NCBI GenBank assembly: GCA_007119345.1
Contig: SKPV01000240.1
Coordinates: 1-9,822, forward strand
Reading direction: 5' to 3'
DNA from: Halovivax sp.
Lineage (GTDB): Archaea > Halobacteriota > Halobacteria > Halobacteriales > Natrialbaceae
DNA: 9,822 bases
The position numbers were made by a program, and so were the translations under genes. The notes beneath the pieces are model-generated. The model was not told the DNA's origin and searched no databases. It saw nothing but the letters and a program-made list of their open reading frames with translations. The first letter of the stretch is position 1; the number at the start of each line of letters is the position of its first letter. Below are positions 1-5,940 of this stretch, piece after piece.

Positions 1-5
1 GCCCG

Positions 6-59
6 ACGCGGCCTGACGCGGGCGGAACGGCCGCCGCGCCGTAACGCGGCCTGACGCGG
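6..59. repeat. GC-rich direct repeat, probably the tail of an array
   Basis: A 16-base sequence (ACGCGGCCTGACGCGG) occurs at 6-21 and again at 44-59, a period of 38 bases. Only one full period and the beginning of the next are visible because the window starts here, so this may be the end of a longer tandem array. No gene is visible on either strand in 1-115. Confidence 0.55.
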
Positions 60-93
60 CCGGGGTAGCGGCGACGGCCGCCAGCTTCAATCG

Positions 94-100
94 ATTTATC
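94..100 (+). promoter_or_regulatory. TATA-like box for the F420 reductase gene
   Basis: The AT-rich stretch GATTTATC sits about 27 bases before the ATG at 125 in an otherwise GC-rich region. This spacing fits an archaeal TATA box driving a leaderless or nearly leaderless transcript. It is also the main reason for preferring ATG 125 over GTG 116. Confidence 0.5.
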
Positions 101-124
101 CGACATCCGGTCGCAGTGACGGGT

Positions 125-793
125 ATGCGCATCGCACTGCTCGGCGGCACCGGCGACATCGGCGAGGGGCTGGCCCTGCGGTGGGCTCGGGACACGAACC
201 ACGAGATCCTCGTCGGCTCGCGAGATCCGGAGAAGGCCCGAACGGCGGTCGAGTCCTACGAGGAGACCCTCGCCGCCCGCGGAGCCGACGGCGATCTCAA
301 GGGCTTCGCGAACGAGATGGCGGCCGATCGGGCCGACGTGGTCGTGCTCTCGGTGCCGCCGTACTACGCGGGCGACACGGTCGAGGCCGTTTCCGACCGG
401 CTCGACGCGGAGACGATCCTCGTGACCCCGGCGGTCGGCATGAAGAGCGACGAAGACGGGATGCACTATCACCCGCCGGGCGCGGGGAGCGTGACGGCGC
501 TCGTCGCCCAGCGCGCGCCCGACGAGGTGCCGATCGTCGGCGCCTTCCACAACCTCGCGGCGGGGAAGCTGGCCGCCCTCGACGTGGACCTCGAATTCGA
601 CACGCTCGTCGTGGGCGACGACGTCGACGCGAAGGCGACGGTGGCCCGCCTCGCCGAGGAGATCGAGGGGCTACGCGCGCTCGACGCCGGGCCGATCGCG
701 AACGCGCCGGAAGTCGAGAGCGTCACCCCGCTGGTCATCAACATCGCACGCCACAACGACGACATGCGGGACGTCGGCGTCCGGTTCGAGTAG
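125..793 (+). CDS. npdG: F420H2:NADP+ oxidoreductase (NADPH-dependent F420 reductase)
   Basis: This 222-residue protein matches the NPDG / F420-dependent NADP reductase family, which exchanges hydride between coenzyme F420 and NADP in the cytoplasm. The N-terminal dinucleotide-binding loop GGTGDIG (residues 7-13) follows the first beta strand MRIALL, and GSRD (31-34) sits at the end of the second strand, where the family binds the NADP phosphate. The motif VVVLSVPP (72-79) and the conserved AFHNLAA (140-146) also fit. Length is normal for the family. ATG 125 is chosen because it begins exactly at the Rossmann strand and lies about 27 bases after a TATA-like box; GTG 116 in the same frame would add three residues. 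The gene ends with TAG, whose last G is also the first base of a tandem repeat array, and it converges with the thioredoxin gene. Confidence 0.88.
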   Translation: MRIALLGGTGDIGEGLALRWARDTNHEILVGSRDPEKARTAVESYEETLAARGADGDLKGFANEMAADRADVVVLSVPPYYAGDTVEAVSDRLDAETILVTPAVGMKSDEDGMHYHPPGAGSVTALVAQRAPDEVPIVGAFHNLAAGKLAALDVDLEFDTLVVGDDVDAKATVARLAEEIEGLRALDAGPIANAPEVESVTPLVINIARHNDDMRDVGVRFE

Positions 794-936
794 GTCGACG
801 TCGTCTCGGTCGGTTCGCGGTGGTCGACGTCGTCTCGGTCGGCTCGCGGTGGTCGACGCCGTCTCGGTCGGCTCGCGGTGGTCGACGCCGTCCCGGTCGG
901 CTCGCGGTGGTCGACGCCGTCTCGGTCGGCTCGCGG
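793..936. repeat. Tandem array, five 29-bp units
   Basis: Five head-to-tail units lie at 793-821, 822-850, 851-879, 880-908 and 909-936, the last one base short. Each begins GGTCGACG and ends GGCTCGCGGT or a close variant. Units 1 and 2 read GACGTC where units 3-5 read GACGCC, and only unit 1 has GGTTCG where the others have GGCTCG. There are no spacers, so this is a minisatellite and not a CRISPR. It fills most of the gap between two convergent genes. A period of 29 is not a multiple of three, and the open frames running through it look incidental. Confidence 0.95.
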
Positions 937-1003
937 CGCTAGTCCTGATCGTGGCCGCGTCGGAAAATCGCGTCCCGCTCGGCGTGTCGGTCTCGGACGG
1001 TGC

Positions 1004-1282
1004 TTACGCGCCCGCGGACTCGAGGGCGGCCTCGATGTCCTCGCGCTGGGTGACGCCGACGAAGCGCTCGACGATGCCGTCGTCGTTCTCGACCACCAGG
1101 GTCGGCAGCGATCGCACCTGGTACTCGTTGGCGATCTCCTGGGCCTCGTCGACGTTGATCTTCTCGACCTCGAAGCGGTCGTCCCAGTCCTCCTCGAGTT
1201 CCTCGAGGATCGGGTCCTGGGTCTTGCAGGGGCCACACCAGTCCGCGTAGAAGTCCTTGAGCGTGACAGTCATATCCTTCAT
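1004..1282 (-). CDS. Short thioredoxin-family protein
   Basis: A 92-residue cytoplasmic thiol-disulfide oxidoreductase. The active site WCGPC is at residues 15-19, directly after the strand TLKDFYAD. The cis-proline loop SLPTLVV places the proline at residue 60, and the glycine-containing turn FVGVTQ before the last helix fits the thioredoxin fold. It is shorter than the classical 105-110 residues because the first strand and helix are missing, as in other small archaeal thioredoxins. Two starts are close: ATG 1282 (used here) and ATG 1273, which gives MTVTLKD. A TATA-like box at 1303-1309 fits a transcript starting near either. The gene is convergent with the F420 reductase; a joint redox role is possible but not shown by the sequence. 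Confidence 0.9.
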   Translation of the reverse strand: MKDMTVTLKDFYADWCGPCKTQDPILEELEEDWDDRFEVEKINVDEAQEIANEYQVRSLPTLVVENDDGIVERFVGVTQREDIEAALESAGA

Positions 1283-1302
1283 CGGCCTTTCCCGCTAGTC
1301 GC

Positions 1303-1309
1303 GCATAAG
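1303..1309 (-). promoter_or_regulatory. TATA-like box for the thioredoxin gene
   Basis: On the minus strand the sequence reads CCTTATGCG, centred about 25 bases before ATG 1282. It is the only AT-richer patch in the upstream region, and the spacing suits a very short leader. Confidence 0.4.
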
Positions 1310-1454
1310 GGTTTCCCAGTCGGGCGTGTCCGTCGCGAACGGGCGTGGTGGACGCCCCGACGCGACCGGGCGTCGCGAACCCGGGTCGGGAGACACGCCG
1401 CGCCTCGTCGAAGGTCCGCGCCGGCCCGCTCCGCGGCCGGTGACGCAAAGCGAT

Positions 1455-2369
1455 ATGTCGGTGGCGGTTCTGCAACCGGCCGTGGAACGGATCGAGCCGC
1501 ACGAGGCGTTCGCGAAGCTGGCCGACGGGACGCGCGTGGAGATCCTGGAGGCGGTCGCGGCGGCCGAACGAGACGGAGAACTGCGCGAGGAGATGCCGAC
1601 GCTGAGCTTCTCGGAGCTCTACGATCGCGTCGACGTCTCGAACAGCTCCCGGTTCGCCTACCACCTCGACCAGCTGACGGGCGTCTTCCTGCACAAGACC
1701 GACGACGGGTACACGTTCACGTGGGGCGGCGAACGGATCGTCCGGACGATCCTCGCCGGGGGCTACGGCAAGTCGCTCTCGTTCGAACCGGTGGCGGTGG
1801 ACGGTCACTGTCCGGCCTGCGGCGAGTCCGTGCTGCGGGCCGCTCCGGCGGAGGTCACGATCCGGGTCCGCTGTGCGGCCTGCGAGCAGTGCGTCGCCTC
1901 CTATCCGCTGACGCCGGGGCTGGTCGCGGACCGCGACCCCGCCGAGATCGTCCGCGCGGCGGAACGGCGGATTCGGGCCTCCTACGACGACGTCATCGCC
2001 GGCGACTGCCCGAAGTGCGGCGGCCGCCTCGAACTCGACGTCCACGAGACCGGCGTCGCTTCCGGCGATCCGTACGCGTCGATCAGTCGGTGCCAGGAGT
2101 GCTGGGCGCCGTTCGGACTGCCGGTCTCGGTGTGGGCGCTCTCGCACCCGGCCACGGTCTCGTTTTACTGGGAGCGCGACGTCGACATCCGGGCGACGCC
2201 GTTCTGGGAGTTCGCGACGTACCTCGTCGAGGGCCGGTGGACCGTCGAGGCGACGGACGATCCCCGAACGTACCGGATCACGATCCGCGAAGCGGGGGAC
2301 GAACTCCGGCTCGCCCTCGACGACGAACTCGCGGTGACCGACGTCACCCGGCTGACCAGCGAAACCTGA
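1455..2369 (+). CDS. Winged-helix (ArsR-like) regulator with two zinc-ribbon-like domains
   Basis: A 304-residue cytoplasmic protein, most likely a DNA-binding regulator. The N-terminal part (about 15-105) is a winged helix-turn-helix: HEAFAKLADGTRVEILEAV is a typical ArsR-like first helix, and SFSELYDRVDVSNSSRFAYH with HLDQL the following helices. Then come Cys pairs at C119/C122 with C140/C143/C146, and a second set at C185/C188 with C213/C216, each resembling a four-Cys zinc ribbon. The C-terminal third is beta-rich. Haloarchaeal proteins of this layout are usually called ArsR-family regulators with DUF7347/DUF7351-type domains; I recall this and have not checked it. The frame is open upstream to an ATG at 1326, but the first 43 residues there are Arg/Pro-rich and uninformative, while ATG 1455 follows a GGTGA ribosome-binding match (1439-1443). 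No clear TATA box is seen. The ligand and targets are unknown. Confidence 0.75.
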   Translation: MSVAVLQPAVERIEPHEAFAKLADGTRVEILEAVAAAERDGELREEMPTLSFSELYDRVDVSNSSRFAYHLDQLTGVFLHKTDDGYTFTWGGERIVRTILAGGYGKSLSFEPVAVDGHCPACGESVLRAAPAEVTIRVRCAACEQCVASYPLTPGLVADRDPAEIVRAAERRIRASYDDVIAGDCPKCGGRLELDVHETGVASGDPYASISRCQECWAPFGLPVSVWALSHPATVSFYWERDVDIRATPFWEFATYLVEGRWTVEATDDPRTYRITIREAGDELRLALDDELAVTDVTRLTSET

Positions 2370-2427
2370 TCGCCGGCACCGATCGCGGACCTTCGGGACG
2401 GACGGCGCGGGCGAGCGCCGCGCGGGC

Positions 2428-2442
2428 AGATCGGACCGATCT
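2428..2442. other. Perfect inverted repeat after the zinc-ribbon regulator gene
   Basis: AGATCGG and CCGATCT form 7-base arms around a single central A. The element lies about 60 bases after the regulator's stop and about 210 bases before the ABC operon. The one-base centre is too tight for an RNA hairpin of full stem length, so a protein-binding operator is as likely as a terminator. The rest of 2370-2649 holds no gene I can support. Confidence 0.35.
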
Positions 2443-2550
2443 CGCGAGTGCGGTCGGAACCCCAACTTAATCGTCGTTGAGCCAGCGACCCGCTTTCGAC
2501 GCGATTTCGGTCGATCGATCGTCGACGGAGCCCCTGCACTCAACTCCGCT

Positions 2551-2570
2551 TGTGTATCGGGACAGACACA
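2551..2570. promoter_or_regulatory. Possible operator upstream of the ABC operon TATA box
   Basis: TGTGT (2551-2555) and ACACA (2566-2570) form an inverted repeat with a 10-base spacer, ending about 20 bases before the TATA box. The location fits a binding site for a regulator acting on the ABC operon. The arms are short, so chance is a real alternative. Confidence 0.25.
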
Positions 2571-2589
2571 TGTTGGGATTTCGACAATC

Positions 2590-2595
2590 TTTATA
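2590..2595 (+). promoter_or_regulatory. TATA box of the ABC transporter operon
   Basis: TTTATA (within ATCTTTATACGG) is the best TATA match upstream of the ATPase gene and predicts transcription starting near 2620, giving a leader of about 30 bases. The leader contains a possible hairpin (CCGGGC 2625-2630 with GCCCGG 2634-2639) followed by a GGTGA ribosome-binding match at 2639-2643, six bases before ATG 2650. Confidence 0.6.
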
Positions 2596-2649
2596 CGGCT
2601 TCACCCCGGGAGTCCCGAGCGACGCCGGGCGACGCCCGGGTGAGTACAG

Positions 2650-3660
2650 ATGACGGCAATACGAACGAACGGACTGACGAAACGATACGGGGACGTGACC
2701 GCGATCGAAGACGTGAATCTCGTCGTCGAGGAGGGCGAAGTATTCGGGTTTCTGGGGCCGAACGGCGCCGGAAAATCGACGACGATCGACCTCCTGCTGG
2801 ACTACGTTCGACCGACGGCGGGGACGGCCGAGGTGCTCGGCTACGACGCCCAGGGGCCGACGGACGCGATCGGTCGCCGGGTCGGCGTCCTTCCGGACGG
2901 GTTCGAACTCTACGACCGGCTCACCGGGCGCCGGCACGTCGAGTTGGCTATCGAGACGAAAGGCACCGACGACGATCCCGACGAGCTGTTCGACCGGGTC
3001 GGCCTCGAGCCGACGGCCGCCGACCGGCCGACCGGCGGCTACTCGAAGGGGATGGCCCAGCGACTGGCGATGGCGATGGCGCTCGTCGGCGATCCCGACC
3101 TGCTCATCATGGACGAGCCCACCTCCGGGCTCGATCCGCACGGCATTCGCGAGATGCAGACGCTCGTCCGCGAGGAGGCCGACGCCGGCGCGACGGTCTT
3201 TTTCTCCAGTCACATCCTCGAACACGTCGAGCGCGTCTGCGATCGGGTCGGCGTCCTCCACGACGGCCGGCTGGTCGCGGTCGACACGATCGGCGGCCTG
3301 CAGGAGTCGCTCGGCGGCGGCGCGACGGTGACCGTCGAACTCGACCGACCGGTCGCCGACGCCGTCGACTCGCTCCCCGCGCTGGAGGGCGTCACCGAGG
3401 TGGTCGCGAGCGGCCCGATCGTCGAGGTGACTTGCGCCGTTCCGTCGGCGAAGGCGGCGGTCATCACCCGCCTGGACGCCGCGGGTGCGACCGTCCTGGA
3501 CGTCGGAATCGAGGACGCCTCCCTCGAATCGCTGTTCTCCGCGCTGACCGAAACCGGCGGTTCCGATCGCTTCCGGCGGGGGGCGCTCGACCCGGACGCC
3601 GACGGCGACGCGTCCGACGGCGACGATGGCGCGCTACCCGATCGGGAGGTGGTCGCGTGA
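2650..3660 (+). CDS. ABC transporter ATP-binding protein (ABC-2 export type)
   Basis: A 336-residue nucleotide-binding subunit on the cytoplasmic face of the membrane that would power the permease encoded next. It has Walker A GPNGAGKST (36-44), a signature loop YSKGM (131-135, in place of LSGGQ), Walker B LLIMDEP (151-157), D-loop SGLD (159-162) and switch histidine H188. The Q-loop region reads VLPDGFELYDRLT, with Asp where many ABC ATPases have Gln; this is common in ABC-2 exporters of the CcmA/NosF type. A C-terminal extension (about 225-336) is typical of that type and ends in an acidic, low-complexity Asp/Gly/Ala tail. The start is supported by the GGTGA site. Translation is probably coupled to the permease, whose GTG start overlaps this stop. 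The substrate is not evident. Confidence 0.9.
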   Translation: MTAIRTNGLTKRYGDVTAIEDVNLVVEEGEVFGFLGPNGAGKSTTIDLLLDYVRPTAGTAEVLGYDAQGPTDAIGRRVGVLPDGFELYDRLTGRRHVELAIETKGTDDDPDELFDRVGLEPTAADRPTGGYSKGMAQRLAMAMALVGDPDLLIMDEPTSGLDPHGIREMQTLVREEADAGATVFFSSHILEHVERVCDRVGVLHDGRLVAVDTIGGLQESLGGGATVTVELDRPVADAVDSLPALEGVTEVVASGPIVEVTCAVPSAKAAVITRLDAAGATVLDVGIEDASLESLFSALTETGGSDRFRRGALDPDADGDASDGDDGALPDREVVA

Positions 3661-4592
3661 ACACCGAATCGCCGGCAGCGGAGGCGTCGTCCGCGCGGAC
3701 GGCCGCTCGAGAATCGCGGTATTCCACGGTGCTGGCCGTCGCCCGTACAGACCTCGAGAACGTGGCGCGCTCGCGGATGCTGCTGGCCATGATCGGCCTC
3801 CTGGTCGGCTTCTCGGCGATCCTCTACGGCGCGTTCGGACTCGTCGCCGACGACGGCACCGCCGCCGAGACGCTCGCCTGGCTCGCGCTGCCGATGCAGA
3901 CCGTCCTCGGCGTCGCGGCGCTGATCGTCGGTTACGTGGCGATCGTCGGCGAGCGCCGGTCGGGCAGCATCAAGCTGCTGCTGGGATTGCCGCCCACCCG
4001 GCGAGCGGTCCTCGCCGCCAAGATCCTGGGACGGAGCGCGGTCGTGGTGGCGGCCGTCGTCTCCACCTTCCTGGTCGCGGGCGCCCTCAGTCTGGCGTTT
4101 TTCGGTTCGTTACCGGCGAGATCCTGGCTCGTCCTCGCGGTCGCGACGACGCTGTTCGGGCTGGCGTTCGTCGGCCTCGCCGTCGGCGTCTCGGCGGCGG
4201 TCTCGACGCGCGGCCGGGCGATGGCGATCGTCGTCGGGCTCTTCGCCTCGTTCGTCGCGCTCTGGGAGCTCATCGTCGCCGGCCCGTACTACCTGGTCCA
4301 CGGCGAGACGCCCCCGACCGACGCCGAGACCTGGTACCTCGCCGTCGACGGGCTGAATCCGATCGCGGCGTACGCCGGCATCGCGAACGACGCGGTCGCC
4401 GGCGACGTCTGGCCGCTCCAGTTCGGCTACGGCCTCCGCGAACCGGAGGCGCTGACGATGACCGCGGCCGAGCGCTACCCAGGAGAGGCCCCGTTCTACC
4501 TGCAGGAGTGGTTCGGCGCGGTCGTCCTGCTCGCGTGGTTCGCCGTTCCGCTGGCCGTCGGGTACGTTCGATTCCGTCGGACCGACCTCTGA
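3657..4592 (+). CDS. ABC-2 family transporter permease
   Basis: A 311-residue integral membrane partner of the preceding ATPase. Six hydrophobic segments are visible at about 41-63, 76-97, 127-150, 156-180, 187-208 and 286-304. The loop after the second segment, GERRSGSIKLLLGLPPTRR (98-116), is the hallmark cytoplasmic loop of NosY/ABC-2 permeases and probably contacts the ATPase. A long loop (about 209-285) between segments five and six may be extracytoplasmic. The start is GTG 3657, which overlaps the ATPase stop in the form GTGA and has a strong ribosome-binding site GGAGGTG at 3645-3651, five bases upstream. The same frame is open much further upstream, but that part only shadows the ATPase gene. 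Substrate unknown; NosY-like permeases serve copper-site maturation, drug efflux and other exports, and no diagnostic neighbour is present. Confidence 0.88.
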   Translation: MNTESPAAEASSARTAARESRYSTVLAVARTDLENVARSRMLLAMIGLLVGFSAILYGAFGLVADDGTAAETLAWLALPMQTVLGVAALIVGYVAIVGERRSGSIKLLLGLPPTRRAVLAAKILGRSAVVVAAVVSTFLVAGALSLAFFGSLPARSWLVLAVATTLFGLAFVGLAVGVSAAVSTRGRAMAIVVGLFASFVALWELIVAGPYYLVHGETPPTDAETWYLAVDGLNPIAAYAGIANDAVAGDVWPLQFGYGLREPEALTMTAAERYPGEAPFYLQEWFGAVVLLAWFAVPLAVGYVRFRRTDL

Positions 4593-4598
4593 CCTCGC

Positions 4599-4627
4599 GA
4601 GCGCGTTTTCTGACTCGGAAACCGCTC
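4599..4627 (+). terminator. Strong hairpin just after the permease stop
   Basis: GAGCG (4599-4603), a bulged C, then GTTTTC (4605-4610) pair with GGAAAC (4617-4622) and CGCTC (4623-4627) around the six-base loop TGACTC. This gives an 11-bp stem with one bulge and one G-T pair, beginning six bases after the stop codon. The T run lies inside the stem and not after it, so this is not a classical intrinsic terminator; it could mark or protect the 3' end of the operon mRNA. Confidence 0.45.
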
Positions 4628-4854
4628 CGGGGGGATTAGTACGTCTCCGGTCCCGCCATCGAACGGGGACCGCACCCGTGCATCGACGCGGTCCTCCCAC
4701 GACCGCGACGACACGCCGCTGACACGCTACCCACGCCCGCCGTTCGACGCCGGTGCCTGCCGCGCGTTCACCCGCGCCTCTGCGCCCGACCGTCGACGCG
4801 GACGCCGGTCCTCCTGACACGTCGTCGCCGGTCTCTTCTTACTCTCCGCTGTCC
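4628..4854. other. Gene-free stretch
   Basis: Between the operon hairpin and the first tandem array I see no credible gene, RNA gene or clear promoter. Open frames here are Arg/Pro-rich shadows of GC-rich DNA. A pyrimidine-rich patch TCTCTTCTTACTCTCC (around 4831-4846) is the only local oddity. Confidence 0.5.
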
Positions 4855-4937
4855 GCCCGCGTCAGTTGACGATTCGGCAGCGTCAGTTGACGATTCGCCC
4901 GCGTCAGTTGACGATTCGCCCGCGTCGGTGACGATCG
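4855..4937. repeat. Tandem array, 21-bp units (three and a partial)
   Basis: Units at 4855-4875, 4876-4896 and 4897-4917 share GCGTCAGTTGACGATTC; a degenerate fourth begins at 4918 (GCCCGCGTCGGTGACGATCG). Each unit contains GTCAGTTGAC, an imperfect palindrome: GTCA and TGAC arms around GT. There are no spacers. A 21-base period could keep a frame open, but no start codon and ribosome-binding site introduce one. Confidence 0.9.
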
Positions 4938-4949
4938 TCGTGACAGGAG

Positions 4950-5053
4950 CGCCCGTCCGGCGGTGTGCAGATCGCAGCGTCGTACCGCCCGTCCGGCGGC
5001 GTGCAGATCGTAGCGTCGTACCGCCCGTCCGGCGGCGTGCAGATCGTAGCGTC
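4950..5053. repeat. Tandem array, 36-bp units (nearly three)
   Basis: Units at 4950-4985 and 4986-5021 plus a 32-base third copy at 5022-5053. Each starts CGCCCGTCCGGCGG and continues GTGCAGATCGTAGCGTCGTAC. Units 2 and 3 are identical over their shared length; unit 1 differs at two positions (GGTGTGCAGATCGCAG). It follows the 21-bp array after 12 bases but shares no unit sequence with it. Confidence 0.92.
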
Positions 5054-5069
5054 AGTCCGGACCGAAGAA

Positions 5070-5127
5070 CGTCGGTGTCGACCGTAACGCGTCAGTGTCG
5101 ACCGTAACGCGTCAGTGCCGACCGTAG
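5070..5127. repeat. Tandem array, 20-bp units overlapping a gene's 3' end
   Basis: Units at 5070-5089, 5090-5109 and 5110-5127 are variants of CGTCAGTGTCGACCGTAACG; the third is incomplete. Unit 3 contains the stop codon and last four codons (Tyr-Gly-Arg-His) of the minus-strand membrane-protein gene. Unit 2 could encode the same four residues and stop, while unit 1 reads CGA where the stop would be. The array therefore looks like duplication of the gene's own 3' end into the flank. Confidence 0.88.
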
Positions 5128-5423
5128 AGGGAGTACATGATGGCGACCAGTCCGAGCAGGCGGCTGACGTTCTCGGCGAAGATGGTGACCACCTGGTCGG
5201 CGGCGAACAGCGTCGTGAGCGCCACGTTCAGCAGGAACGGGACGAGGGTGAGCAGCGCGAGGCCGACGGCGAGGTAGAGCATCGACCGGGCGTCGTTGCG
5301 GCGGTAGCCCCGGTAGGCCTGGTAGGCGATGACGGTTCCCAGCGCCGCGACGAGAAAGAGCGACGCCACCGTCAGGAGTTCGAACAGCGCCACCTGGTCG
5401 AGGCGGACGACGCGCCGGCTCAT
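5112..5423 (-). CDS. Small three-helix membrane protein (DUF7521-like)
   Basis: A 103-residue predicted membrane protein with three hydrophobic segments at about 13-35, 47-69 and 76-100. Basic residues in the first loop (YRGYRRNDARS) suggest that this loop is cytoplasmic. It resembles the small haloarchaeal membrane proteins (DUF7521 type) that are typically encoded next to a winged-helix regulator; no biochemical role is known to me. The start is ATG 5423, overlapping the upstream regulator's TGA as ATGA, with GGAGG seven bases before it inside the regulator gene; an apparent longer frame to 5651 only shadows the regulator. The pairing suggests a membrane component that senses a signal or tethers the regulator, which is inference. 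The last four codons and the stop lie in a tandem repeat unit. Confidence 0.8.
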   Translation of the reverse strand: MSRRVVRLDQVALFELLTVASLFLVAALGTVIAYQAYRGYRRNDARSMLYLAVGLALLTLVPFLLNVALTTLFAADQVVTIFAENVSRLLGLVAIMYSLYGRH

Positions 5424-5767
5424 CGCATCCCCTCCCACATGCGGGTGAACTTGTCGGCGACGTCCTCGTCGCGGTACCGGATCTCGAGGTCCAGCTCGCC
5501 GTCCTCGAGGCCGAGTTCGAGGCGGTCGAGGTTCGCCCTGTAGACGCTGTAGTGGTTGCCGTCCTGTGCGAGTTCGGTCTCTTCGGTGACTAGCCGACAC
5601 TCCGCGAGCCGATCGAGCCGCCGGTAGATCGTCGGTAGCGAAGCGTCGCACCGGTCGCTCAGTGTGCTGGCGGACATGGGTTCGACGCTCGTCTCTGTGA
5701 GGATCGCGAGTGCGTACTCGTCGTCGAGGACGTCGAGTACCTCCGCGGGGCCGGGCGCCTCACTCAC
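5420..5767 (-). CDS. Winged helix-turn-helix transcriptional regulator
   Basis: A 115-residue cytoplasmic DNA-binding protein of ArsR/MarR-like winged-helix type. The helices run AEVLDVLDDEYALAILTETS (8-27), SASTLSDRC (32-40) and the recognition helix SLPTIYRRLDRLAE (43-56); the wing follows (VTEETELAQDGNHYSVYRA), and the rest is an acidic strand and helix region. No Cys-rich metal site is visible. The start is GTG 5767, the only suitable start in this frame; a TATA-like box about 27 bases upstream implies a leaderless transcript. Its stop overlaps the start of the small membrane protein by four bases, so the two are surely cotranscribed. It is divergent from the lipoprotein gene at 5941 across 173 AT-richer bases and could regulate both directions; that is inference. 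Confidence 0.85.
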   Translation of the reverse strand: MSEAPGPAEVLDVLDDEYALAILTETSVEPMSASTLSDRCDASLPTIYRRLDRLAECRLVTEETELAQDGNHYSVYRANLDRLELGLEDGELDLEIRYRDEDVADKFTRMWEGMR

Positions 5768-5791
5768 TGCTATCGTATCGGAGGCGGAGGG

Positions 5792-5800
5792 TAATGAAAA
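5792..5800 (-). promoter_or_regulatory. TATA-like box for the winged-helix regulator operon
   Basis: On the minus strand this reads TTTTCATTAC, centred about 27 bases before GTG 5767. The spacing matches a leaderless haloarchaeal transcript and supports the GTG start. Confidence 0.5.
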
Positions 5801-5900
5801 GCGACCGGTTTTTACTGGCTCGGAAATTTCGGCGCGTACGGCCCCCGAGGCTGCTCGGATCGACCGATTCGGCGCGACGGTCGGCTCGAACCCCGTAATC

Positions 5901-5916
5901 CGTGAAATATTTTACG
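5901..5916 (+). promoter_or_regulatory. TATA box overlapping a near-palindrome, lipoprotein gene
   Basis: CGTGAAATATTTTACG is a 16-base near-palindrome in which only one symmetric pair of positions breaks the symmetry. Its AT core (AATATTTTA, 5906-5914) lies about 30 bases before ATG 5941 and is the best TATA candidate. A factor bound to the palindrome would occlude the TATA box. Further AT-rich sequence (GAAAATAATA) follows at 5921-5930. Confidence 0.55.
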
Positions 5917-5940
5917 CTTGGAAAATAATACCACCCAACG

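Noticed and set aside
793..936. Repeat array as a CRISPR
   Set aside because: Units are directly adjacent with no unique spacers and no cas genes are nearby; the same applies to the other arrays in the window.
181..942. 253-residue plus-strand open frame running through the 29-bp array
   Set aside because: It is an Arg/Gly/Pro-rich shadow of npdG in another frame that continues into repeats with a period not divisible by three.
939..2543. 534-residue minus-strand open frame
   Set aside because: It lies antisense to the zinc-ribbon regulator and overlaps the thioredoxin gene in another frame. Its Arg/Pro-rich translation has no domain, as expected in very GC-rich DNA.
2700..2910. Asp in place of Gln in the ATPase Q-loop as a sign of an inactive protein
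   Set aside because: ABC-2 exporters of the CcmA/NosF type often have an acidic residue here, and Walker A, Walker B, the signature and the switch histidine are intact.
2467..3261. 264-residue minus-strand open frame over the ABC ATPase
   Set aside because: It is antisense to a gene with all ABC motifs and reads as a reverse-complement shadow with no recognisable domain.
4950..5053. 36-bp array as part of a small repeat protein gene
   Set aside because: One frame is open through the units (12 codons per unit), but it opens just after a stop at 4941-4943, its only start would be a GTG inside a unit, and there is no ribosome-binding site. The array is better read as noncoding.
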